Origin: an uncultured Halomicronema sp.
GTDB taxonomy: Bacteria > Cyanobacteriota > Cyanobacteriia > Phormidesmidales > Phormidesmidaceae
DNA: 5,143 nucleotides
Reading direction: 5' to 3'
NCBI GenBank assembly: GCA_937897665.1
Contig: CALCPB010000032.1
Location: 1 to 5,143 of the forward strand
In this document: in pieces, positions 1-4,824 of the stretch
Layout: each line of letters starts with the position of its first letter
Position numbering within the stretch: the first letter of the stretch is position 1
Program-made: the position numbers and the translations under genes
Notes under the pieces: model-generated
Told to the model about the DNA's origin: nothing
What the model saw: the letters and a program-made list of their open reading frames with translations, nothing else
Databases searched by the model: none

Positions 1-1
1 C

Positions 2-517
2 CGCCAAGTGCGACTGTCTTACCTCTCGGCGGGCTGTATCACCTGGGCGATTTGGGCCTGGCTAGATCAATTTAATGTTCAAGACTGGGTCATTACGGTC
101 TTGCCCGTGGGGCTGGCTCTGCTTTACGTCGCCCAAGTTGATCCTGCTGTACGTCAACCCGAGCAGAAAAATGCCCGCCATGGACTCCGGCTCATCGCCA
201 CGGGTCTCATTCTATTGACAGCGCTGATCACTGAAGGGTGGACGGGTCTGCCCGTGGGTCTGATGGCGCTGGGGGCGATCGCCGCCGGACTCTTGCTGCG
301 CATCCGCGCCTTTCTCTACGTCGGCACGATCATTTTTGTGATGAATGCGGTCAATCAGCTGCTCTTACTTAATCCCACTTACCCATTTATGAAATGGATC
401 GTGGGGATTCTGGTCGGCACAGTGCTGATCTGGATTGCGGCTGATTTTGAACGCCGACGTCAGCGATGGATCGCCTTTGCCCAAACCTGGCTGCAAAACC
501 TCAGTACTTGGGAGTAG
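2..517 (+). CDS. C-terminal part of a multi-helix membrane protein (5' partial)
   Basis: The frame is open from the first bases, and the GTG at 8 is probably an internal codon, so this is the 3' end of a longer gene. Numbering from that GTG, the 169 visible residues contain about five to six hydrophobic segments (roughly 5-19, 28-43, 60-75, 79-97, 101-121 and 128-146). The protein ends in a basic, aromatic tail (FERRRQRW near 147-154, then a terminal STWE). The last two helices, with 'YPFMKWIVGILVG' and 'IWIAADFERRR', resemble my recollection of the C-terminus of large uncharacterised cyanobacterial membrane proteins (DUF2157/DUF2339-like). That family name is a guess. No catalytic motif is visible and I assign no function. 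GC is high (about 73% in 241-300 by hand count), unlike the next gene. The stop codon TAG (515-517) abuts a HIP1 octamer and lies inside a repeat that recurs at 1690-1734. Confidence 0.8.
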   Translation, partial: RQVRLSYLSAGCITWAIWAWLDQFNVQDWVITVLPVGLALLYVAQVDPAVRQPEQKNARHGLRLIATGLILLTALITEGWTGLPVGLMALGAIAAGLLLRIRAFLYVGTIIFVMNAVNQLLLLNPTYPFMKWIVGILVGTVLIWIAADFERRRQRWIAFAQTWLQNLSTWE

Positions 518-546
518 CGATCGCGAACAGCAGCGTGCAAAATATC
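502..546 (+). repeat. Imperfect direct repeat, copy A (end of first gene)
   Basis: This segment holds the last codons and stop of the membrane-protein gene plus about 29 bases after it. It recurs in worn form at 1690-1734. After an identical CAGTA and a 3-base gap, 29 of 37 aligned bases agree (507-543 against 1698-1734), including an identical run AACAGCAGC. Most differences are transitions, and copy A carries an intact HIP1 site that copy B has lost. Its extent beyond 546 is uncertain. Confidence 0.6.
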
Positions 547-627
547 AAGTTCAGCGCAGCCCTCAATGCCTCTCCGAATAAGTGGATTTCTTCGTGACAG
601 CTACACTGACAGCATCCCTAGAATAAA

Positions 628-645
628 TCCAGATTTACTTCTGGA
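628..645 (+). terminator. Small hairpin, possible weak terminator of the first gene
   Basis: TCCAGA and TCTGGA form a perfect 6-bp stem with a 6-base loop, followed by GCTTT. It lies 110 bases after the stop of the membrane-protein gene and 80 before the GNAT gene. The stem is short and the T run is only three, so a rho-independent role is doubtful. It could equally be a chance hairpin in the GNAT leader. Confidence 0.2.
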
Positions 646-672
646 GCTTTCAGATTCAAATATCCATTAGAT

Positions 673-688
673 ATTGATGAAAATCAAT
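673..688 (+). promoter_or_regulatory. Perfect inverted repeat upstream of the GNAT gene, candidate operator
   Basis: ATTGAT-GAAA-ATCAAT is a perfect 6-bp inverted repeat with a 4-base spacer, 39 bases before the GNAT start codon. The overlapping 19-mer at 670-688 matches the classical Fur box (GATAATGATAATCATTATC) at 12 of 19 positions by my count, which is suggestive but below what I would call a site. I could not identify clear -35 and -10 boxes around it. The regulator is unknown. Confidence 0.3.
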
Positions 689-713
689 GGCTGGCATGGA
701 GCTATTTGCTGAT

Positions 714-719
714 AGGAGA
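714..719 (+). promoter_or_regulatory. Ribosome binding site of the GNAT gene
   Basis: AGGAGA sits 8 bases before the ATG at 728. It is the clearest Shine-Dalgarno match upstream of any start in the window and supports that start. Confidence 0.75.
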
Positions 720-727
720 GATTTGAA

Positions 728-1363
728 ATGACTCACTATGATGTCGTGCAATTAGAGCGATCGCAGTTGAAGGATGCTAGTCAAATTGCGGCTTTGGCCT
801 TCGACGATGATCCTATCTTTCGATCGCTAACACCCACTGACCCGTCGGCTCGGTTAGGTACCCTAACCTCTTTTTTTAGTATGTCGCTCAAGTTTTGCAA
901 TGCTTACGGCCATATTTACACGACTCCCGATTTACAAGGAATTGCTGCGTGGTTGCCGCCTCATCAACCGACGCCTACAACCTTACATCTTATGAGCAAG
1001 ATAATTCCATATCGGCTGTATGAATGGCCGAGTAAATTTGGGTGGAATAACCTACAGCGATTAGGATTGTTCTTTGCAGAAACTGATCACTGCCACGAAG
1101 AAGATATGCAAGACAAGCCTCATCTGTATCTCTTCTTATTGTTTGTAAATCCAAATTTCCAAGGACAGGGAATTGGGAGCGTCTTGTTACAGCACGTACT
1201 CACTCAGGCAAATCGTGATGATTTACCCTGTTACTTGCTGACGTTTACTGAGCAGGCGGTTCGGTTCTATCAAAAGAATGGGTTTGAAGTTCTCCGGAAT
1301 TGTGTGCATTACGAAGATTTTCCACCCTATTGGACACTGAAATACAAGCCGTCATTGCAGTGA
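728..1363 (+). CDS. GNAT-family N-acetyltransferase
   Basis: The 211-residue product has the GNAT fold signature. Acyl-CoA binding motif A is clear: strand YLFLLFVNPNF (about 134-144) runs into Q145-G146-Q147-G148-I149-G150 and then the helix SVLLQHVL. Motif B follows as 'YLLTFTEQAVRFYQKNGFEVL' in substance (about 169-189), where the YQKNGFEV turn is typical. The N-terminal half has 'AFDDDPIFRSL' (24-34) and 'AAWLPP' (73-78), features common in a subgroup of stand-alone cytoplasmic GNATs. Such enzymes transfer an acyl group from acyl-CoA to an amine; the acceptor cannot be read from the sequence. The length fits a single-domain GNAT, and the start is fixed by a good Shine-Dalgarno sequence at 714-719. 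The gene stands alone with long gaps on both sides. Its GC (about 40-43% in 1081-1200) is well below its neighbours, which suggests acquisition. I see no link to the NRPS beyond proximity. Confidence 0.9.
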   Translation: MTHYDVVQLERSQLKDASQIAALAFDDDPIFRSLTPTDPSARLGTLTSFFSMSLKFCNAYGHIYTTPDLQGIAAWLPPHQPTPTTLHLMSKIIPYRLYEWPSKFGWNNLQRLGLFFAETDHCHEEDMQDKPHLYLFLLFVNPNFQGQGIGSVLLQHVLTQANRDDLPCYLLTFTEQAVRFYQKNGFEVLRNCVHYEDFPPYWTLKYKPSLQ

Positions 1364-1366
1364 TTA

Positions 1367-1378
1367 GATGAGCAGTAG
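1367..1378 (+). repeat. 12-base perfect direct repeat, left copy
   Basis: GATGAGCAGTAG here is repeated exactly at 1684-1695. The pair brackets about 305 bases that hold the REP-like elements and the transposase relic. Its last four bases are the GTAG of the first REP-like element. It could be a target duplication, a recombination scar, or a fragment of a longer decayed repeat. Confidence 0.55.
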
Positions 1379-1395
1379 GGTAGGCATTGCCCACC
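1375..1395 (+). repeat. REP-like palindrome with 5' GTAG, copy 1
   Basis: GTAG (1375-1378) is followed by an imperfect hairpin, GGTAGGC-ATT-GCCCACC (1379-1395): 7-bp arms with one A/C mismatch and a 3-base loop. A GTAG or GGAG tetranucleotide directly 5' of a hairpin is the hallmark of REP elements processed by REP-associated tyrosine transposases. A motif close to GTAGGGTGGGCATTGCCCACC is, from memory, frequent between genes in cyanobacteria. The hairpin starts 16 bases after the GNAT stop, so it may also shape the mRNA 3' end, but it has no T run. Confidence 0.6.
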
Positions 1396-1487
1396 ATCAC
1401 CTATGCAAAAGCTCAACCCTTACTCTCCAGCGTATTTACTCACCTTAGAAAACGCTGCTAAATCAGTTTTCTGGCCGACACATTGAC

Positions 1488-1519
1488 AAGCCCAATCGTC
1501 TCAATAATGGGGCTTTCTT
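1488..1519 (+). terminator. Possible rho-independent terminator after the GNAT gene
   Basis: AAGCCC (1488-1493) pairs with GGGCTT (1510-1515), with two more pairs possible after one mismatch, and is followed by TCTT. It lies 125 bases after the GNAT stop. The T run is interrupted and the loop is long. It overlaps only the uncertain extension of the transposase relic frame, so it may be a real but weak terminator or chance. Confidence 0.25.
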
Positions 1520-1550
1520 ACCTGCTTAGCAAAACTTGAGTAGACCCAAA

Positions 1551-1625
1551 ATGAGGGCAACTGACCCACCCATTTTTGATCGGATTGGTGTGGACATAAT
1601 CAAAGTAATGGAGATCACACTCAGT
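1551..1625 (-). pseudogene. Relic of a REP-associated tyrosine transposase (Y1/TnpA_REP family)
   Basis: Read on the minus strand, codons 1625 to 1551 give TECDLHY followed by FDYVHTNPIKNGWVSCPHF. This closely matches the C-terminal signature of REP-associated tyrosine transposases, remembered as 'H-x-DY[IV]H-x-NP[VI]K-x-G-[LW]V-x-x-[CP]xxW'. The frame is closed by TAA at 1518-1520 and by TAA at 1677-1679 upstream. The expected upstream sequence (HUH motif, catalytic Tyr region, 'RFWEH') is absent, and the expected 'WPYSSFH' after CPH has become FGSTQ. Only about 25 recognisable residues remain of a protein of usually 150-200 residues, so it is non-functional. A REP-like element lies just outside its upstream end. 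The family call rests on the NPxK/GWV block read by eye. Confidence 0.72.
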
Positions 1626-1639
1626 TAATGGCTGCTGCA

Positions 1640-1657
1640 GTGGGCACTCCATCCTAC
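1640..1657 (-). repeat. REP-like element, decayed copy 2 in inverted orientation
   Basis: On the minus strand this reads GTAGGATGGAGTGCCCAC. It shares GTAGG at the 5' end and TGCCCAC at the 3' end with copy 1 (1375-1395), but is shorter in the middle, so the hairpin is worn. The two copies face each other around the transposase relic, an arrangement like the inverted REP pairs (REPINs) found beside REP-associated transposases. Confidence 0.5.
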
Positions 1658-1683
1658 TCGCCACAGAGCTGGGATTTTAAGCC

Positions 1684-1695
1684 GATGAGCAGTAG
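1684..1695 (+). repeat. 12-base perfect direct repeat, right copy
   Basis: This is GATGAGCAGTAG, identical to 1367-1378. It overlaps the beginning of repeat copy B (1690-1734), and no hairpin follows the GTAG here. Confidence 0.55.
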
Positions 1696-1734
1696 TGCTT
1701 TGGATTAGTGATTGCAAACAGCAGCATTCAGAAT
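1690..1734 (+). repeat. Imperfect direct repeat, copy B (worn copy of the first gene's 3' end)
   Basis: This aligns with 502-543: CAGTA identical, then a 3-base gap, then 29 of 37 identities. It covers the equivalents of the last codons and stop of the membrane-protein gene and the bases beyond. The HIP1 octamer of copy A has become GTGATTGC. The two copies bracket the low-GC GNAT segment, as duplication ends or attachment-site-like repeats would. Confidence 0.55.
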
Positions 1735-1736
1735 CC

Positions 1737-2008
1737 ATAACTCAAACAGCGACTCCTGGCTGAATGAGAGTTTCAGAGAGCTCAAGAGGGCTCATCCGAT
1801 TGCGGCCTGCTCCACAGGGAAAATAGAGGATAGTAGCGTGCATTGCTGTGCGAATGTTCCTAATCCTTGAGCACTTGTTCGACTGTATCCCTCCCCCCCG
1901 GATTGTTTGCCCTCAAAAGGCGGTGGTAGCCTCCAAACAGTTGGCAGGACAGTGCTGCTATTTCTAGCTCACTCAATGTTTCAGCCATGATCTACAACCA
2001 ATTAATGA
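1737..2008. other. Gene-poor stretch upstream of the transporter genes
   Basis: These 272 bases complete the 645-base gap between the GNAT gene and the binding-protein gene. Apart from a doubtful 42-codon minus-strand ORF (1860-1988), I see no gene, tRNA, CRISPR or strong terminator. There is a run of seven C (1893-1899) and a loose TGTTTG/CAAACA inverted pair (1904-1909, 1934-1939). A promoter for the transporter must lie here or nearby, but no -35/-10 pair was convincing. Confidence 0.5.
1860..1988 (-). CDS. Doubtful small ORF of 42 codons, unknown
   Basis: A minus-strand ATG at 1988 opens a 42-residue frame that begins MAETLSELEIAALSCQLF and ends with TVEQVLKD before TAG at 1860-1862. Residues about 4-25 have a helix-like hydrophobic pattern. 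A TAG lies one codon before the ATG, so the start cannot be further upstream in this frame. No Shine-Dalgarno sequence is visible, and I recognise no family. It is divergent from the binding-protein gene, with starts 21 bases apart, so it could be a tiny divergent gene or the relic of a larger one. Chance is quite likely. Confidence 0.22.
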   Translation of the reverse strand: MAETLSELEIAALSCQLFGGYHRLLRANNPGGRDTVEQVLKD

Positions 2009-3658
2009 ATGAAAGTCTCTATTGGGTCCTTAGGGGTGCTGCTGATCGGATCGCTCCTCGTTGGGTGCGGCTCTGGCTCAGATTCCGCCCTAGAATCAAC
2101 GCCTGATTCCGCCCCAGAATCAGCCGCCGCTGAAACGTCACCTCAGACGGGGTCTGCCGAGCAGATCGTACTGGCTATTGGCGGTGAAAGTGAAGAAGGC
2201 TATGACCCGACCTTGGGGTGGGGGCGCTACGGTTCACCGCTATTTCAAAGCACTCTACTCAGACGAGATGCCGACCTCAACATTGTCAATGACCTGGCGA
2301 CGGACTATACAGTCAGCGCCGACGGATTGATTTGGACCGTGACCATTCGCGACGATGTCGTCTTTGCGGACGGCGAACCGCTGACCGCTGCCGATGTGGC
2401 TTACACCTTTAATCAAGCGGCAGAGAGCGGCGGTCTCACCGATGTAACGGTCTTGGCAGAGGCGATCGCCTTGGACGATACCACCGTCGAACTCCGACTG
2501 GAGGAACCCCAGAGCACCTTTGTCAATCGCCTGATCACCCTGGGCATTGTACCCGAACATGCCCACGGCCCAGACTATGCGCGCAATCCGGTGGGGTCAG
2601 GGCCGTATCGTCTGGTGCAGTGGGATGAGGGACAACAGCTCATTGTCGAGGCTAACCCCAACTACTATGGTGCTGCCCCCGGCATTCAGCAGTTGGTGTT
2701 TTTGTTTGTCGAAGAGGACGCCGCCTTTGCCGCTGCCAAAGCCGGACAGGCCCAAGTTGCTAGCATTCCTCAAGCGCTGGCGGTGCAGAGTATCGAGGGC
2801 ATGACGCTGTATGACGTCACCAGCGTCGATAACCGGGGGCTGATGTTTCCCTATGTGCCAGCCACGGGGGAGACCACCCCTAACGGCGACCCGATTGGGA
2901 ACGATGTGACGGCGGATTTAGCGATTCGCCAGGCAGTGAACTACGCGATCGATCGCCAAGCGCTGGTGGATGGCGTACTAGAAGGGTATGGGTCGGTAGC
3001 CTATGGCCCGGTCAGTGGCCTCGCCTGGGAGGCACCAGGGGCCAACATTCAAGATGCCCAACCCGAAGAGGCCCAGGCGCTCCTGGCGGCTGGCGGCTGG
3101 GCCGATAGTGATGACGACGGCATTTTGGAAAAAGACGGGGTCAAGGCCGAGTTCACGATTCTCTATCCGGCTAGCGACAGCACCCGCCAAGCCCTAGCCC
3201 TGGCAACAGCGGCCATGCTCGAGCCCATCGGCATTCAGGCCAACGTTGAGGGCAAAAGCTGGGACGAGATTACCCCGGCGCTGCATAGCAATGTGGTGGT
3301 TTTTGGCTGGGGCAGCCACGACCAGACCGAGATGTATAACCTCTATCACAGCCAAGCGGCCCAAGGCGATTTCTATAACGCCTGGTACTACGCCAATCAG
3401 GCCATTGACGACACCCTTGATCTGGCGATGGGGGCACCGTCAGAAGCGGAAGCGATCGCCTTTTGGCAAGCGGCCCAGTGGGATGGCACCACCGGCTTTA
3501 CCACTCAGGGAGACGCTGCTTGGGCTTGGCTGGTCAATCTCGATCACACCTACTTTGTTAGCGACTGTCTCGACATCGGCCAACCCCAGGTCGAACCCCA
3601 CGGCCATGGCTGGCCCATCACCGCCAACATTGCTGAGTGGGCGTGGACATGCAGCTGA
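2009..3658 (+). CDS. ABC transporter substrate-binding lipoprotein, family 5 (peptide/nickel type)
   Basis: The 549-residue protein should be a periplasmic, lipid-anchored receptor that delivers a peptide, metal chelate or similar ligand to an ABC importer. It begins with a lipoprotein signal peptide (residues 1-19; lipobox L17-V18-G19 before C20) and a low-complexity Ser/Ala/Glu linker (about 21-50). SBP_bac_5 hallmarks follow: 'SPLFQSTLLRRD' (76-87), 'DLATDYTVSADGLIWTV' (95-111), 'FADGEPLTAADVAYTF' (119-134), 'VGSGPYRLVQW' (195-205) with 'EANPNYYG' (214-221), and 'LAIRQAVNYAIDRQALVDG' (304-322). The C-terminus 'HGHGWPITANIAEW' (531-544) is reminiscent of NikA-like members. The ligand cannot be deduced. 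The ATG at 2009 is preceded in frame by TGA at 2006-2008, so it is the first possible ATG; no Shine-Dalgarno sequence is evident. Length and domains look complete. Its 3' end overlaps the permease start by 10 bases, implying one operon. Confidence 0.93.
   Translation: MKVSIGSLGVLLIGSLLVGCGSGSDSALESTPDSAPESAAAETSPQTGSAEQIVLAIGGESEEGYDPTLGWGRYGSPLFQSTLLRRDADLNIVNDLATDYTVSADGLIWTVTIRDDVVFADGEPLTAADVAYTFNQAAESGGLTDVTVLAEAIALDDTTVELRLEEPQSTFVNRLITLGIVPEHAHGPDYARNPVGSGPYRLVQWDEGQQLIVEANPNYYGAAPGIQQLVFLFVEEDAAFAAAKAGQAQVASIPQALAVQSIEGMTLYDVTSVDNRGLMFPYVPATGETTPNGDPIGNDVTADLAIRQAVNYAIDRQALVDGVLEGYGSVAYGPVSGLAWEAPGANIQDAQPEEAQALLAAGGWADSDDDGILEKDGVKAEFTILYPASDSTRQALALATAAMLEPIGIQANVEGKSWDEITPALHSNVVVFGWGSHDQTEMYNLYHSQAAQGDFYNAWYYANQAIDDTLDLAMGAPSEAEAIAFWQAAQWDGTTGFTTQGDAAWAWLVNLDHTYFVSDCLDIGQPQVEPHGHGWPITANIAEWAWTCS
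2081..2128 (+). repeat. Two 24-base tandem units in the lipoprotein linker
   Basis: Units 2081-2104 and 2105-2128 share 17 of their first 18 bases (GATTCCGCCC[T/C]AGAATCA). They encode DSALESTP and DSAPESAA just after the lipidated cysteine. Each unit also contains a GATTC...GAATC inverted pair. Slippage-type expansion of a flexible tether is the likely origin. Confidence 0.7.
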
Positions 3659-4824
3659 GGTCAATACTGATATTTACGACCCAAAAGCTGCTGCGGTTAG
3701 GACTCTTGCTGCTGGCCGTGGCGATCTTTACCTTCGTGCTCTTGAGCCTTTCCCCCATTGACCCGGTGCAGGCTTACATTGGGGCCGACATGATGCAGAT
3801 TAGCCCCGAGCAGCGGCAGTTGATCGCCGAACGCTGGGGGCTGGATCAGCCCATGCTATTACGGTTTGGCGACTGGCTCGGGCAGCTAGTGCAGGGCAAT
3901 TGGGGCACCTCAATGGTGTTTAATCAGCCCGTCGGGGAAGTGATTGCCAGTCGCTTTAGCGTCTCGGTCCAGATGTTAGCGATCGCCTGGTTGCTTTCCG
4001 GCCTGCTCGGTTTGGGGCTCGGGATCGTGGCAGGTGCCCTGGCCGGTACCTGGATCGATCGCGCCATTCGGCTGTATGCCTACACCTTGGCCTCGTCGCC
4101 CACCTTTTGGGTGGCGCTCCTCCTGCTGATTGTCTTCTCCGTCTCCCTCAAGGTGACGCCCATCTGCTGTGCCGCGCCCCCCGGTCGGCTAGCGGCAGAT
4201 GTCACGTTCTGGCAGCATCTCCATCATCTGCTGCTACCCGCCCTGACCCTCAGCATCATCCGGGTCGCCAGTAATACCCAGCGCCCCCGCCAAAAGCAGA
4301 TTGAGGAGCTGCCCAGCGACTATGTTCGTCCAGCCGTACATAGTTTTCGCGGAGCGGTACAGTCCTTCACCCTATCAGCCCCTTTAACACAAGCGCTTAA
4401 ACGTCTCAGTCAGCAGTCAGAAGTCACGCTGTTTATGACGTTGTTAGCCGTCTTCAAGGTGCTGCTGTATCGATATACAGGGCAGTCTGATATTTTAATT
4501 GGTCATCCTATTGCCAATCGCAATCGCCCCGAAACAGAAGTTTTGATCGGCCTATTTGCCAATACCTTGATCCTGCGAACCCATTTGGCAGACACCTCAA
4601 CCTTTGCTGAATTGTTGCAACAAGTTCGCCGTTCAGCGCTGGGGGCCTATGCCCACCAAGATATCCCCATGGAAAAACTGGTCGAGGTGTTACAACCCCA
4701 ACGGGATCTCAGCCACAGCCCGCTATTCCAGGTCATGTTTATCCTGGAAAATACTCCTATCAAAACCTTGGAGCTTCCTGGATTAGCACTCACCCCTCTC
4801 GAAACACCCTTTACTATCGCCTAG
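3649..4824 (+). pseudogene. Truncated DppB/NikB-type ABC permease fused in frame to a partial NRPS condensation domain
   Basis: From the ATG at 3649 (a GTG at 3637 is an alternative) the product is 391 residues. The start overlaps the end of the binding-protein gene, as in coupled operons. Residues 1 to about 226 are an importer permease: helix 1 (14-34), 'SLSPIDPVQAYIG' (33-45), periplasmic segment with 'NWGTS' (84-88), helices at about 107-130 and 143-166, 'TPICCAAPPG' (170-179), and 'LLLPALTLSII' (194-204). The family then needs an EAA cytoplasmic loop and further helices; these are missing, so transport is not expected. From about 'RPAVHSFRG' (227-235) the sequence is a condensation domain: 'TLFMTLLAVF' (260-269), C5 'IGLFANTLILR' (300-310), C6 HQDIPME (336-342) and C7 RDLSHSPL (352-359). 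C1 to C4, including HHxxxDG, are absent. TAG at 4822-4824 ends it where the family has Lys. Both halves look inactive. An assembly chimera is possible. Confidence 0.85.
4309..4335 (+). other. Recombination seam between permease and NRPS sequence
   Basis: The codons L-P-S-D-Y-V-R-P-A cover the switch. Permeases of this type are remembered as '..RQK.IEVL.SDYVLFARARG' at this point, whereas condensation domains read 'LELPTD..RPAVQSFRG'. SDYV therefore fits the permease, LP.D fits both, and RPAV onwards is NRPS only. This short shared stretch makes the exact base of the join ambiguous and suggests microhomology. Hand-counted GC is 116/180 for 4141-4320 and 84/180 for 4321-4500. No terminal inverted repeat or insertion sequence is visible at the join. 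Confidence 0.7.

Larger units (their letters stand above)
275..3986. repeat. Dispersed HIP1 octamers (GCGATCGC), six copies
   Basis: Exact GCGATCGC palindromes lie at 275-282, 517-524, 757-764, 2462-2469, 3452-3459 and 3979-3986. HIP1 is over-represented in many cyanobacterial genomes, so this is the main evidence for the host group. No exact copy occurs in the NRPS-derived part (4327-5143). That is weak evidence because only about one would be expected there. The coordinates given are the span of the set, not one continuous element. Confidence 0.9.

Noticed and set aside
1403..1486. 27-codon plus-strand frame beginning MQKLNPYSPAYLL
   Set aside because: No Shine-Dalgarno sequence or recognised family; it lies in the relic-bearing gap and ends quickly.
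1904..1939. TGTTTG...CAAACA inverted pair near a run of seven C
   Set aside because: Six-base arms 24 bases apart in AT-mixed DNA are easily chance, and no further symmetry supports an operator or terminator.
1364..2008. CRISPR array or tRNA gene in the long gap
   Set aside because: The repeats here are too few, irregular and partly inverted for a CRISPR. No cloverleaf or TTCGAATC-type T-loop was found.
2255..2566. 103-codon open frame on the minus strand
   Set aside because: It lies entirely inside the well-supported binding-protein gene, antisense, with no family-like motifs.
2547..2804. 85-codon plus-strand frame inside the binding-protein gene
   Set aside because: Out-of-frame shadow of a GC-rich gene, with no recognisable domain.
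2978..3197. Two overlapping short frames on opposite strands (2978-3190 minus, 3003-3197 plus)
   Set aside because: Both sit inside conserved binding-protein sequence in other frames.
3440..3664. 74-codon minus-strand frame
   Set aside because: Antisense shadow of the binding-protein 3' end.
3246..3761. 171-codon plus-strand frame spanning the binding-protein end and permease start
   Set aside because: Arg/Pro/Thr-rich shadow translation; the two real genes in the other frames show clear family motifs across the same bases.
4604..4786. 60-codon plus-strand frame in the NRPS part
   Set aside because: Out-of-frame reading of the C6-C7 region of the condensation domain.
4822..4824. Amber recoding (readthrough or pyrrolysine) at the TAG
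   Set aside because: The family has an ordinary Lys here and a single base change explains the stop. The protein already lacks essential parts upstream, and no recoding signal is visible.
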